Shown: piece by piece, positions 1 to 6,312 of the stretch
How positions within the stretch are numbered: position 1 is the first letter of the stretch
Layout of the letters: each line of letters begins with the position of its first letter
From: Candidatus Saccharimonadota bacterium
GTDB lineage: Bacteria > Patescibacteriota > Saccharimonadia > Saccharimonadales > EFPC-124
Assembly: GCA_016880595.1 (NCBI GenBank)
Contig: JAEHDC010000068.1
Span: forward strand, 1 to 16,450
Direction of reading: 5' to 3'
DNA length: 16,450 nt
Program-made: the position numbers and the translations under genes
The notes under the pieces: model-generated
The model's input: only the letters and a program-made list of their open reading frames with translations
The model's database searches: none
What the model was told of the DNA's origin: nothing

Positions 1-157
1 CTCGACTTACGCAAAATCATTACCACCATCCCAATTCTAACTGGCTATAAACTATTTTTTCTTCCTCAGCATAGCTACGGCTATGCTTTGTCAGAAGAAA
101 ATAATTTCTATCTCAGTTAGAATTTAAAGTGGAGGCATTGATTTTGCGTAAGTCGAG
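1..157. repeat. Long imperfect palindrome (MITE-like or structured-RNA element)
   Basis: The two halves are reverse complements over nearly the whole length. The outer arms are a perfect 19-bp inverted repeat (ctcgacttacgcaaaatca at 1-19 and its complement at 139-157). Inner paired blocks are 33-43 with 114-124 (11 bp) and a central 8-bp stem, 68-75 with 80-87. Between these blocks the arms have diverged by substitutions and small indels, so this is an evolved structure and not a fold-back sequencing artefact, which would give identical arms. TCGA occurs near both outer ends (2-5 and 153-156) and could be a target duplication, but TCGA is itself palindromic so this is weak. No ORF lies inside. 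The window starts exactly at the element edge, as expected if a multicopy repeat broke the assembly. Whether it is mobile or a structured RNA cannot be decided here. Confidence 0.8.
68..87. other. Central stem-loop with UACG tetraloop
   Basis: An 8-bp perfect stem (agcatagc / gctatgct) closes the loop tacg with a C-G pair. Read as RNA on the + strand this is cUACGg, a member of the UNCG family of extra-stable tetraloops. It sits at the centre of the 157-bp palindrome. The complementary strand would carry the loop CGUA, which is not of that family, so if the loop matters the + strand is the likelier transcript. Confidence 0.6.
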
Positions 158-227
158 TCGAATTTGTTTGATATTATATAGTTTTTATATTTTAGGTCAT
201 GTTAAAGAGCGCGTGTAGTATGTTAAT

Positions 228-494
228 CTAGCCAAGCTCAACACCCGGGCTTTGTCCGATATTCTCCATAACGCGAATCAGCGCATGCACCGGCACGGCA
301 ACAGTCTTGCCAAGGCCAGTTGCAGCCACCAAAAAGAACGGGTCTTGACCCATATACTCCAAGTACTCGTTAATGCTAAGCTTGTCTCGATTAATAACAT
401 AGCGCAAAAAATCCACAATCTTAAGCATGTGCACCAATTGGCCACCCAGATTAAAATGCGGATATTCTGGCACGTTGTAGCGCGGAATGCGCAT
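228..494 (-). pseudogene. N-terminal fragment of a helicase-like NTPase
   Basis: This 88-residue ORF starts at the ATG at 494, preceded by the Shine-Dalgarno AGGAGA. Near residue 58 the segment AATGLGKT matches helicase motif I (AxxGxGKT), followed by a helix like those of DEAD/DExH ATPases (VAVPVHALIRVME). The frame stops at 228-230, about 14 residues after that helix, so no motif II or other helicase motif is present. Family members are several hundred residues, so this is a truncated remnant. The 70 bases downstream are AT-rich and did not read as a continuation in this frame, and the 157-bp palindrome begins just beyond. The start signals (promoter, leader hairpin, SD) look intact, so a short peptide could still be made. 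It could instead be a small NTPase-like ORF, but the lack of a Walker B partner makes that unlikely. Confidence 0.6.
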
Positions 495-529
495 TAGCCT
501 TCTCCTAATTTTGTGATGTAAAAGAACAC

Positions 530-551
530 GCCGCACTCATTATGAGGCGGC
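530..551 (-). promoter_or_regulatory. Hairpin at the predicted mRNA 5' end
   Basis: The arms gccgcctcat (542-551 read on -) and its partner at 530-540 pair with one bulged base around a 3-nt loop. The predicted transcription start for the promoter at 558-586 is near 551, so the hairpin would begin at about nucleotide 1 of the transcript. A T-rich stretch follows on the - strand (gtgttctttt), so it may be a 5' protective structure or a weak attenuator ahead of the SD at about 500. Confidence 0.5.
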
Positions 552-557
552 TAGCGA

Positions 558-586
558 ATATTAGCATAGCTTGGTTGATATTGCAA
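558..586 (-). promoter_or_regulatory. Sigma-70-type promoter for the helicase fragment
   Basis: On the - strand there is TTGCAA (581-586), a 17-nt spacer, and TAATAT (558-563) preceded by TGC (extended -10). It leaves a leader of about 57 nt containing the hairpin and an AGGAGA Shine-Dalgarno before the ATG at 494. Confidence 0.6.
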
Positions 587-672
587 GTTTTATGATTGTG
601 TTGGTGATGCTTATAGCTAACATTTTTTGGAGCCGTCCTGCCTTACGCATTCCATGTTTTTAGCTTTTGTTT

Positions 673-678
673 TACAAT
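673..678 (+). promoter_or_regulatory. -10 box just upstream of the PRTase start (probably leaderless)
   Basis: TACAAT is followed by 7 nt (ataaaat) and then the ATG at 686. No Shine-Dalgarno lies between, so transcription would start at or next to the A of the ATG. No convincing -35 was found. Confidence 0.5.
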
Positions 679-685
679 ATAAAAT

Positions 686-1333
686 ATGTGGTATAAAGAT
701 CGTCAAGACGCAGGCCAGCAGTTGGCCGAAGCCCTGGACCGTTATAAAAATAGTAATGCAGTTGTGTTAGCTCTGCCGCGAGGTGGGATTGTGCTCGGCG
801 CAGAGGTGGCAAAGCGGCTTAAGATTCCGTTAGGTGTTGTGCTGGTGCGCAAAATTGGTCATCCGCAGAATCCCGAGTTTGCTCTTGGGGCTGTGGCCGA
901 AGGCTTACCGCCAGTATACAGCGGTGACATCAGCGATGTTAGTCAAAGCTGGCTAAGTCGTGCCGAAACCGCTGCTCGTCAGCTCAATCAGCGGCGTCGC
1001 GAGCTTTATTTTAGCAAAGATTTTCCGCCGCCGGAGGTGGTCAATAAAACTGTTATTCTGGTTGACGACGGCATTGCAACTGGCCTGACTATGGAAATTG
1101 CAATAAAACTTGTCCGCAACCAGCATGCAAAAAGCGTTGTTGTGGCTGTGCCACTGGCGGCCGCAGACAGCATCGCCGATCTTAAAAAGTTGGCCGACGA
1201 AGTTATTGTGCTCAATAATCCAGAGGAATTTTTAGGTTCTGTTGGCGCTCATTACAGTCAGTTTAACCAGGTTGAAGATGAGGAAGTTAAAGAGATTTTG
1301 CACAAAGTTAACGGCGCCAGGAAAACAGGATGA
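686..1333 (+). CDS. Phosphoribosyltransferase family protein
   Basis: A 215-residue type I phosphoribosyltransferase. PRGG (31-34) and the long conserved segment VRKIGHPQNPEFALGA (54-69) are typical of the stand-alone PRTase-like proteins of many bacteria and actinobacteria. ILVDDGIATGLT (124-135) is the PRPP-binding loop, with the two acidic residues that contact the ribose hydroxyls. The family transfers phosphoribose from PRPP; the acceptor of this member cannot be told from sequence, though purine or pyrimidine salvage is the usual guess. It overlaps the next gene by 4 bp (ATGA), and that gene makes PRPP, so enzyme and substrate supply are translationally coupled. The start at 686 follows a -10 box by 7 nt, with no SD, suggesting a leaderless message. 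Confidence 0.85.
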   Translation: MWYKDRQDAGQQLAEALDRYKNSNAVVLALPRGGIVLGAEVAKRLKIPLGVVLVRKIGHPQNPEFALGAVAEGLPPVYSGDISDVSQSWLSRAETAARQLNQRRRELYFSKDFPPPEVVNKTVILVDDGIATGLTMEIAIKLVRNQHAKSVVVAVPLAAADSIADLKKLADEVIVLNNPEEFLGSVGAHYSQFNQVEDEEVKEILHKVNGARKTG

Positions 1334-2196
1334 TCGTCTTTGCCGCTCAAGATTATTACAAAAAAATTCTGCCGCTACAACTAAAAACGGGCGGTTGCGA
1401 GGTCGGGCATTTTTTAAATGGCGAAATCTATGCAACAATTAACAACCCCGTTATTGGCAGAGATTGCTTAATTATTGGCTCAATTGCACCGCCAGCTGAG
1501 CAGTTTTTAGAGGTTGTTATGCTGGCTAGCGCCCTAAATCGTAGCGGCGCCAAAACCATACAGGCTTTTTTGCCGTACCTTAGCTATTCTCGCCAAGACA
1601 AGCTTGAAACGTTTGCTAGCGCAGGAATTATGACAATTGGCGCGTTGCTAAAAACCTCAGGAATCAGTAAAATTACCTCTGTTGATGTGCATAGCGAGCT
1701 AGATAAAAAAATACTTGGCTTGCCGCTAAAATCGGTCAGCCCGGCTAGCTTATTTGCGCCAGAGATTAAAAAACTTGGCTGGGAAGATGCTGTTGTTGTT
1801 GCGCCAGATGAGGGTGCAATTGAGCGCGCCAATGCCTTAGCCTTGATTGCCGGCTATCATAATGCAGTTGCCCATTTCACCAAAGAGCGGCATGACAATA
1901 TTGTGCATAAATCCTTGGTTGGCGAGGTTGGTAAAAGAGTGATTTTGGTTGACGACATTTTGGACAGCGGCCAAACTTTGCTCTCGGCATGTAAAATCTT
2001 GCACAGCAAAGGCACGCGCGAAATTGCTATTGTGGTGACGCACGGAATTTTTCAGGGCCAAAAATGGCGGCTGCTTTTTGATCTTGGCGTTAAAAAGATA
2101 CTCGTCAGCGATAGTTGTCCGGAGGTGGCAAAAATAAATTTGCCAGCGGTGAAGGTTATTAGTCTAAAACCCTTGGTGCAGCAGCTGGAGTTTTAG
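1330..2196 (+). CDS. prs: Ribose-phosphate pyrophosphokinase (PRPP synthetase)
   Basis: This 288-residue enzyme would make PRPP from ribose 5-phosphate and ATP for nucleotide and NAD synthesis. Features in order: NGEIYATI (30-37), the ATP-binding segment PYLSYSRQDK (82-91), VDVHS (118-122, the catalytic-histidine region), VVAPDEGAIERA (157-168) and the PRPP loop ILVDDILDSGQT (205-216). It is shorter than the usual bacterial enzyme (about 310-330 residues). The PYLSYSRQDK wording and the region after VDVH lack the bacterial DLHAxQIQGFF signature and look closer to archaeal-type enzymes, so allosteric control may differ; that is inference. The 4-bp overlap with the upstream PRTase marks one operon. 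It ends 6 nt from the convergent gene at 2203. Confidence 0.85.
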   Translation: MIVFAAQDYYKKILPLQLKTGGCEVGHFLNGEIYATINNPVIGRDCLIIGSIAPPAEQFLEVVMLASALNRSGAKTIQAFLPYLSYSRQDKLETFASAGIMTIGALLKTSGISKITSVDVHSELDKKILGLPLKSVSPASLFAPEIKKLGWEDAVVVAPDEGAIERANALALIAGYHNAVAHFTKERHDNIVHKSLVGEVGKRVILVDDILDSGQTLLSACKILHSKGTREIAIVVTHGIFQGQKWRLLFDLGVKKILVSDSCPEVAKINLPAVKVISLKPLVQQLEF

Positions 2197-2202
2197 GCAG
2201 CA

Positions 2203-3072
2203 CTACCAAGGCACTATTTCTTGCAACTGCTTGTCTGTTGCTTGAGCATTGGCAACCATATCCGTAAATGTGGCGCCGTAAGCTTCAAACCCACTATCTT
2301 TGTGCGGTACATTGTGCACCTCTGTTGAGACGCCAAAACTTTGCCTTAGCCGGTTTTGGCTGTGCGCGTGGCCAGAGCCGACAATCAGCGCCAGCTCGTC
2401 GTATTCTGGATTTAACAGGTTTGCTTGGTTGAGCTGATGCGCCCAATAGCCAAATTGCGCCAAAAGTGCAGGCTGGCGCGTTGCTTGGTAGCTGGCTTGG
2501 GCGGCAGCGCGTAATTCGTTGCGGACTGTAGGGTCGAGATCCTGACGCTCCGTTGCCTCCTCAAAAACTCCCCATGCTTCAACCAGGCCACGCGCCAGAG
2601 GAGTTCTTTGCGGTATTTCCTCATATTCGCAAGGCAAAATTATTTTATGGTTGTCGTGCAGCCAACCCAGCTCAGCTTCTTGGAACTGGCGTCGACCGTC
2701 GGAATCTGTAATTACAATTTCTGATGGTTTGGTTGGCATATTGCTGCCGTCAGAAAGCCAATCTGCTTCAATGCCAACGGCTTTTACTCTGTTTAAAACA
2801 TCACCACAGTGGCGCAAAATGTCATCAAAATCCTTGGCCTTGCCGTGAAGCGCCAGAATTAAGTGGACGCGCAACCGGTTACCCTGGCCGGCATTGCATA
2901 GAAAGTTAACGCCTTGGGCAGTACGTTCATCCTCCAAGATGCATCTTGGAATTTGGTTTGGTGTAAGCTTTTCGCGGTAAACCGGATCTAAAAAATATGT
3001 TATGTTGCCTTCGCGTTTAAAATAGCGGTTAGCTTTGTTAAAAAGTGCTTCCTGCGGTATCTCGTGCTCCAT
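2203..3072 (-). CDS. Hypothetical protein with GSGHAH motif
   Basis: A 289-residue protein I do not recognise. It has no signal peptide or membrane segment and should be cytosolic. Visible features are a hydrophobic strand followed by ALHGKAKDFDDI (74-85), AVGIEADW (98-105), and ALIVGSGHAHSQNRL (228-242). A strand running into VGxE and a later GSGH resembles the layout of TraB/ChaN/erythromycin-esterase-like folds, but the match is loose and I give no function. I chose the ATG at 3072: the in-frame TTG 39 nt upstream would place the -10 box (3080-3088) inside the gene, whereas the ATG lies exactly 7 nt after that box. It runs convergently to prs with a 6-nt gap and no visible terminator. Confidence 0.7.
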   Translation of the reverse strand: MEHEIPQEALFNKANRYFKREGNITYFLDPVYREKLTPNQIPRCILEDERTAQGVNFLCNAGQGNRLRVHLILALHGKAKDFDDILRHCGDVLNRVKAVGIEADWLSDGSNMPTKPSEIVITDSDGRRQFQEAELGWLHDNHKIILPCEYEEIPQRTPLARGLVEAWGVFEEATERQDLDPTVRNELRAAAQASYQATRQPALLAQFGYWAHQLNQANLLNPEYDELALIVGSGHAHSQNRLRQSFGVSTEVHNVPHKDSGFEAYGATFTDMVANAQATDKQLQEIVPW

Positions 3073-3079
3073 GGAATTT

Positions 3080-3088
3080 ATTTTAGCA
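3080..3088 (-). promoter_or_regulatory. Extended -10 promoter, probably leaderless
   Basis: On the - strand TGCTAAAAT is followed by 7 nt (aaattcc) and the ATG at 3072. No Shine-Dalgarno is present. The position supports the ATG over the upstream TTG as the true start. Confidence 0.6.
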
Positions 3089-3165
3089 TAGTTAGGCTTG
3101 TTGGGATCCAAGTGTTACTTTTTGGGCGATAGTCGGTTTAAGTTGATAGGGCTTTGTTTGGAGTA

Positions 3166-4959
3166 TTAATAATCTAAGTAGCCGCCATAGTAGTACCAGC
3201 CGTAGCTGTAACCTGCGCCTGGCCATGAGTAAGCGGGCTTGTGGAAGTCTGTAATCTTTACGCTGTTGGAAGAGGTGTCTTGGCGAGGCAAAATGTAAAG
3301 CTCGCTGCCATCCTTTGATACCAATAGATAGTCGTCGCTGTACCAGCCAAGTGGTGTAAAGTCCGTGCCCGATGCTACTTCAACAGCGTTGTTGCCTGCC
3401 GCATCACCTAAGAACAAGACGTTCTTGCCGTCGCGCGATTCGTACCAGAAGGAGTAATCTCCGGAAGGTGAGACAAAGTAGGTTGTTTTTGGCAGTACAA
3501 AGATAGCGTCGGTTATATCGCTGGCAGTTGATAAGCTTCCGTACTGGTAGCGATCGTATGTTGAAGGCGCCGTGCCTGAGCTTGTTCTAAATATAACTTG
3601 GTCTGTTTTTATGGCCTTGCTAGAGATGCGCGGATATTCTGCTGGCACAATTGCAACTTGTTTGAGTGTTTGCTTGCTTGATCCGTCTGGATTTACAGAG
3701 GTGATTGTTGCATTTTTGCCGCTAATGTAGTCCGAATATGCCGCACAAGCATTGCTAACGTATGTTTTGCAACTGTAGCTCCAGTTTTTAGCATAGACAA
3801 TTTTGTCTTCAAGAATGTGAACCGCGCCAAAATATTCAGAGGCATAATTGTTGCCAGAGCCTTCGCGAACAACTTGGTCAAGTGCCGTAATTGTATTTGT
3901 GTCGGCATTGTAACTCTTTAGAATTTGCCCGTTGACAATGTAGATAAGGTATTGGTTATACCAACCAACGATGTCAAAAGTTGTGTCTTCTGAGGCTTCT
4001 TCAGTGTCAATTACAGATAAGCTGCTACTGCCGTAGGGCAAGAGGTAGAGTTTGGCATTTTTGCTGTCGCGGCGTGCTTTGATGACTGAATAGCTCCAGT
4101 CGCGCGTAGCTACTAATTGCGTTCCACCTTCTTCTTCTGAGCCGGTGCCTTCTATAACAACCTCTTGTTGCGTTCCATCGAGGTTGGCTTTCATGACGTT
4201 AATCACGCCCGTACGTTTACTCAAAAAGTAAACGTAGCCAGCCGGGGTTAAGCTAAATGTATTGCCTTCTACAGCTTCGCTGGTTACCGTAATTGTAACA
4301 GCGGCACTGTTGTAACCGTCGAGGCTGACTGTTCCGCTGATCTCTGTTTGATCGGTTGGTAAGACGAGCGTTGCGTCACCACTTGAATCGGTCAATGCTG
4401 ATGTATTGGCAGCGGTTATTGTTGCGCCGTCAATTGGCAGCAGGCTTACAGTGTTTATTACCGATATTGGGACTTGCCGGCCAGTTGCTTGCATCTCAAT
4501 TTGGCTTGGCTCGGCAGACTTTAAAATCCAAACATCAAGCGTGACAGTTGTGTCGCTGTAATAGTTTTTTTGGATTGTTATGCTGTGCGGACCAACGCTA
4601 ACATCATTTAATGTAGCTTTTCCATCGCTATCAGTCTTAAATTGCTTGTCGCCTAATATAACCGTGGCGTCAGAGACAGGCGTTTTTGTTGAGCTGTCTA
4701 TAAGTGTTATGGTCGCATCTTTTTTTATAAAAGTACCCAAAATTGCATAGCGCGTACTGGGAATGCCTAGCAATATGCCAATTATAACCAAAATTGCTAA
4801 AATTGCAGTCGTAATCTTGCCGCCTTTTGAGCTAAAAAAGCTGCGCAGCCTGGACGGCTTTTTTATGACAAGTTGTTCCTCCGGCTTTGGCGCAGCGGTT
4901 TCTGATGCGGCTTCTATGGGTAGATCTTCTTTTATAGTGGGTTCATTTTTTTCAGCCAT
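3166..4959 (-). CDS. Membrane-anchored surface protein with Ig-like domains and a beta-propeller-like region
   Basis: A 597-residue protein with a charged cytosolic N-terminus (1-48, Lys/Glu/Pro rich), one membrane helix (about 49-65, ITTAILAILVIIGILLG) and a large extracytoplasmic part. Residues about 82-150 read as a carboxypeptidase-regulatory/PEGA-like beta sandwich (TPVSDATVILGDKQFKTDSDGKA); about 160-238 is a second such domain (LLPIDGATITAANTSALTD). Residues about 240-570 have repeated strands such as YVYFLSKRTGVINVMKANLDG and LYLLPYGSS, typical of TolB/WD40-like propellers, with a possible disulfide in SYSCKTYVSNAC. The C-terminus is very rich in Tyr, Trp and Gly. The role is probably at the cell surface, but the partner is unknown. 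The start has a GAGGAG Shine-Dalgarno. It is divergent from the polymer-forming protein at 5089 and the two share an operator-like palindrome. Confidence 0.75.
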   Translation of the reverse strand: MAEKNEPTIKEDLPIEAASETAAPKPEEQLVIKKPSRLRSFFSSKGGKITTAILAILVIIGILLGIPSTRYAILGTFIKKDATITLIDSSTKTPVSDATVILGDKQFKTDSDGKATLNDVSVGPHSITIQKNYYSDTTVTLDVWILKSAEPSQIEMQATGRQVPISVINTVSLLPIDGATITAANTSALTDSSGDATLVLPTDQTEISGTVSLDGYNSAAVTITVTSEAVEGNTFSLTPAGYVYFLSKRTGVINVMKANLDGTQQEVVIEGTGSEEEGGTQLVATRDWSYSVIKARRDSKNAKLYLLPYGSSSLSVIDTEEASEDTTFDIVGWYNQYLIYIVNGQILKSYNADTNTITALDQVVREGSGNNYASEYFGAVHILEDKIVYAKNWSYSCKTYVSNACAAYSDYISGKNATITSVNPDGSSKQTLKQVAIVPAEYPRISSKAIKTDQVIFRTSSGTAPSTYDRYQYGSLSTASDITDAIFVLPKTTYFVSPSGDYSFWYESRDGKNVLFLGDAAGNNAVEVASGTDFTPLGWYSDDYLLVSKDGSELYILPRQDTSSNSVKITDFHKPAYSWPGAGYSYGWYYYGGYLDY

Positions 4960-4980
4960 AAAATTCTCCTCGTTAAGTAA

Positions 4981-5009
4981 ATTTTAGTATTTTTTAAAAG
5001 AAACCACAA
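4981..5009 (-). promoter_or_regulatory. Promoter of the surface-protein gene
   Basis: On the - strand TTGTGG (5004-5009), a 17-nt spacer, and TAAAAT (4981-4986). The leader carries GAGGAG 6 nt before the ATG at 4959. Confidence 0.55.
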
Positions 5010-5022
5010 GCCATTTTAATGC

Positions 5023-5052
5023 AAAGTGTATAATGTAAGTATTGTACACTTT
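5023..5052. promoter_or_regulatory. Operator-like palindrome between divergent envelope genes
   Basis: The arms aaagtgtataat (5023-5034) and attgtacacttt (5041-5052) are inverted repeats with one mismatch around a 6-nt spacer. It lies just upstream of the -35 of the leftward promoter and abuts the rightward promoter, so one bound protein could control both genes. No regulator for it is apparent in the window. Confidence 0.55.
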
Positions 5053-5059
5053 AGGACTT

Positions 5060-5083
5060 TGCTATAATATTTAGCATAAGGAG
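5060..5083 (+). promoter_or_regulatory. Extended -10 promoter and Shine-Dalgarno of the polymer-forming protein gene
   Basis: TGCTATAAT (5060-5068) is a consensus extended -10. TTGTAC at 5042-5047, inside the palindrome, is a possible -35 but with a short 15-nt spacer. AAGGAG at 5078-5083 lies 5 nt before the ATG at 5089. Confidence 0.7.
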
Positions 5084-5088
5084 TATCT

Positions 5089-6291
5089 ATGAAAAAAATA
5101 ATACCAATTTTTACATGCTTTGTGCTTGCGCTAAGCCTCTTGTGGTTCGGCGTAGCTAGGGCGATAGATATAAGAAGCGGCGCATCGGCACGCGTGGCCG
5201 AAGGCGAAGTTGTAGACAGTACGCTCTATGCCTCTGGTCAGGACGTAAAGGTGCTCGGTACCGTAGAAGGTGATGTATTTTGTGCAGCGCAAAACGTTGA
5301 GATCTCAGGCACGGTTCAGGGTGATGTAATTTGTGCAGCGCAAAATATTACAATTACGGGCATAGTAGAAGGCAACGTCCGCGTGGCTGGCCAATTTGTG
5401 TCAATAAATGGCAATGTAAGCGGCTCGGCTACGGCTTTGGGGATGTCTGTAGATATGGGCTCTGGCAATGTTATTGGCCGCGATGTAACTGCACTTGGGC
5501 AGGCTGTAACTTTGGACGGCACGATAGGACGAGACGCTTTGACTGCAGGCAGTAGTGTTGTGAGCTCGGCAAAAATTAACCGCGATCTTAACGCGACGGG
5601 CGACACAATTGAGCTTACCTCTGTTGCAACAGTTGGCGGTAGCTTTACATACACAAGTACGCCCAATGCAACCGTAGCAAGTGGTGCCCAGATTGTTGGT
5701 GAGACCCAGCACCTCCTGCCAGAAGAGACGCAATCTACAGAAACAGTAATAAGCAAAACGTCATATGCAATGTCGGTTTTGTATAGCTTTGGAAGCTTCT
5801 TAATTCTTGGGATTGTTCTGCTTTTAGTATCGCCACGCTTATTTGGCTCCACTGATAGCGTACTAAAGCAATCTCCAGCTGCAGCATTTTGCAGTGGACT
5901 GATTGGAATTGTTCTATTGCCAATATTGTCTGTAATCTGCTTTATAACTTTTTTGGGTATTCCGCTTGGCTTCCTTGTTTTGCTACTCTGGGTAGTAAGC
6001 CTTATGACCGGCATAGTGTTTTCTGCGCAAACCTTAGGCAGTCAAATTGTTAACAGGCTAAAGTGGGATATTGGCGCTTGGGTTAACTTTGTAGAATTTG
6101 TGCTTGGCTTGTCTGTGCTGTACTTGGTTGGTCTAGTGCCTTATATTGGTTCGCTTGTCATGTTGTTTGCTGTGATTTGGGGCACAGGAGCCTTATGGTA
6201 CGCCGTGATCAAAAGTCGCAAAGCGACTGGATCCAAAAAAGCGTCAGCAAAAGATGTAACTGCGCCAAAAGATAGCAATAAGATAGCTTAA
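5089..6291 (+). CDS. Exported polymer-forming (bactofilin-like repeat) protein with C-terminal membrane helices
   Basis: A 400-residue protein. The signal peptide is residues 1-25 (MKK start, hydrophobic core, cleavage probably after VARA). Residues about 35-215 are short beta-helix repeats of the form GxVxGDVxxAAQNVxIxG, as in polymer-forming (DUF583/bactofilin-like) domains. From about 228 several membrane helices follow (SFLILGIVLLLVSPRLFG; LIGIVLLPILSVICFITFLG; a third group near 330-370), ending in a basic Lys-rich tail. The combination of exported repeat domain plus membrane helices occurs in many bacteria and archaea, and its role is unproven; an envelope scaffold is a reasonable inference. 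Promoter and SD are strong. It is divergent from the propeller protein and converges on rarA with 21 nt between the stops. Confidence 0.75.
   Translation: MKKIIPIFTCFVLALSLLWFGVARAIDIRSGASARVAEGEVVDSTLYASGQDVKVLGTVEGDVFCAAQNVEISGTVQGDVICAAQNITITGIVEGNVRVAGQFVSINGNVSGSATALGMSVDMGSGNVIGRDVTALGQAVTLDGTIGRDALTAGSSVVSSAKINRDLNATGDTIELTSVATVGGSFTYTSTPNATVASGAQIVGETQHLLPEETQSTETVISKTSYAMSVLYSFGSFLILGIVLLLVSPRLFGSTDSVLKQSPAAAFCSGLIGIVLLPILSVICFITFLGIPLGFLVLLLWVVSLMTGIVFSAQTLGSQIVNRLKWDIGAWVNFVEFVLGLSVLYLVGLVPYIGSLVMLFAVIWGTGALWYAVIKSRKATGSKKASAKDVTAPKDSNKIA
5279..5345 (+). repeat. Internal direct repeat, 51-bp period
   Basis: The 16-mer tttgtgcagcgcaaaa occurs at 5279-5294 and again at 5330-5345, exactly 51 bp (17 codons) apart. 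It matches successive AAQN repeats of the beta-helix domain and suggests recent internal duplication of one repeat unit. Confidence 0.7.
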
Positions 6292-6312
6292 AAATTACAA
6301 TAAATAAGCATT

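Noticed and set aside
3073..3111. TTG start adding 13 residues to the 289-residue hypothetical protein.
   Set aside because: The extra segment contains a near-perfect extended -10 box at leaderless spacing from the ATG at 3072.
5316..6014. A 232-codon open frame on the - strand inside the polymer-forming protein gene.
   Set aside because: It is an antisense shadow of a repeat-rich gene with a clear promoter, SD and signal peptide on the + strand; its own product has no family features.
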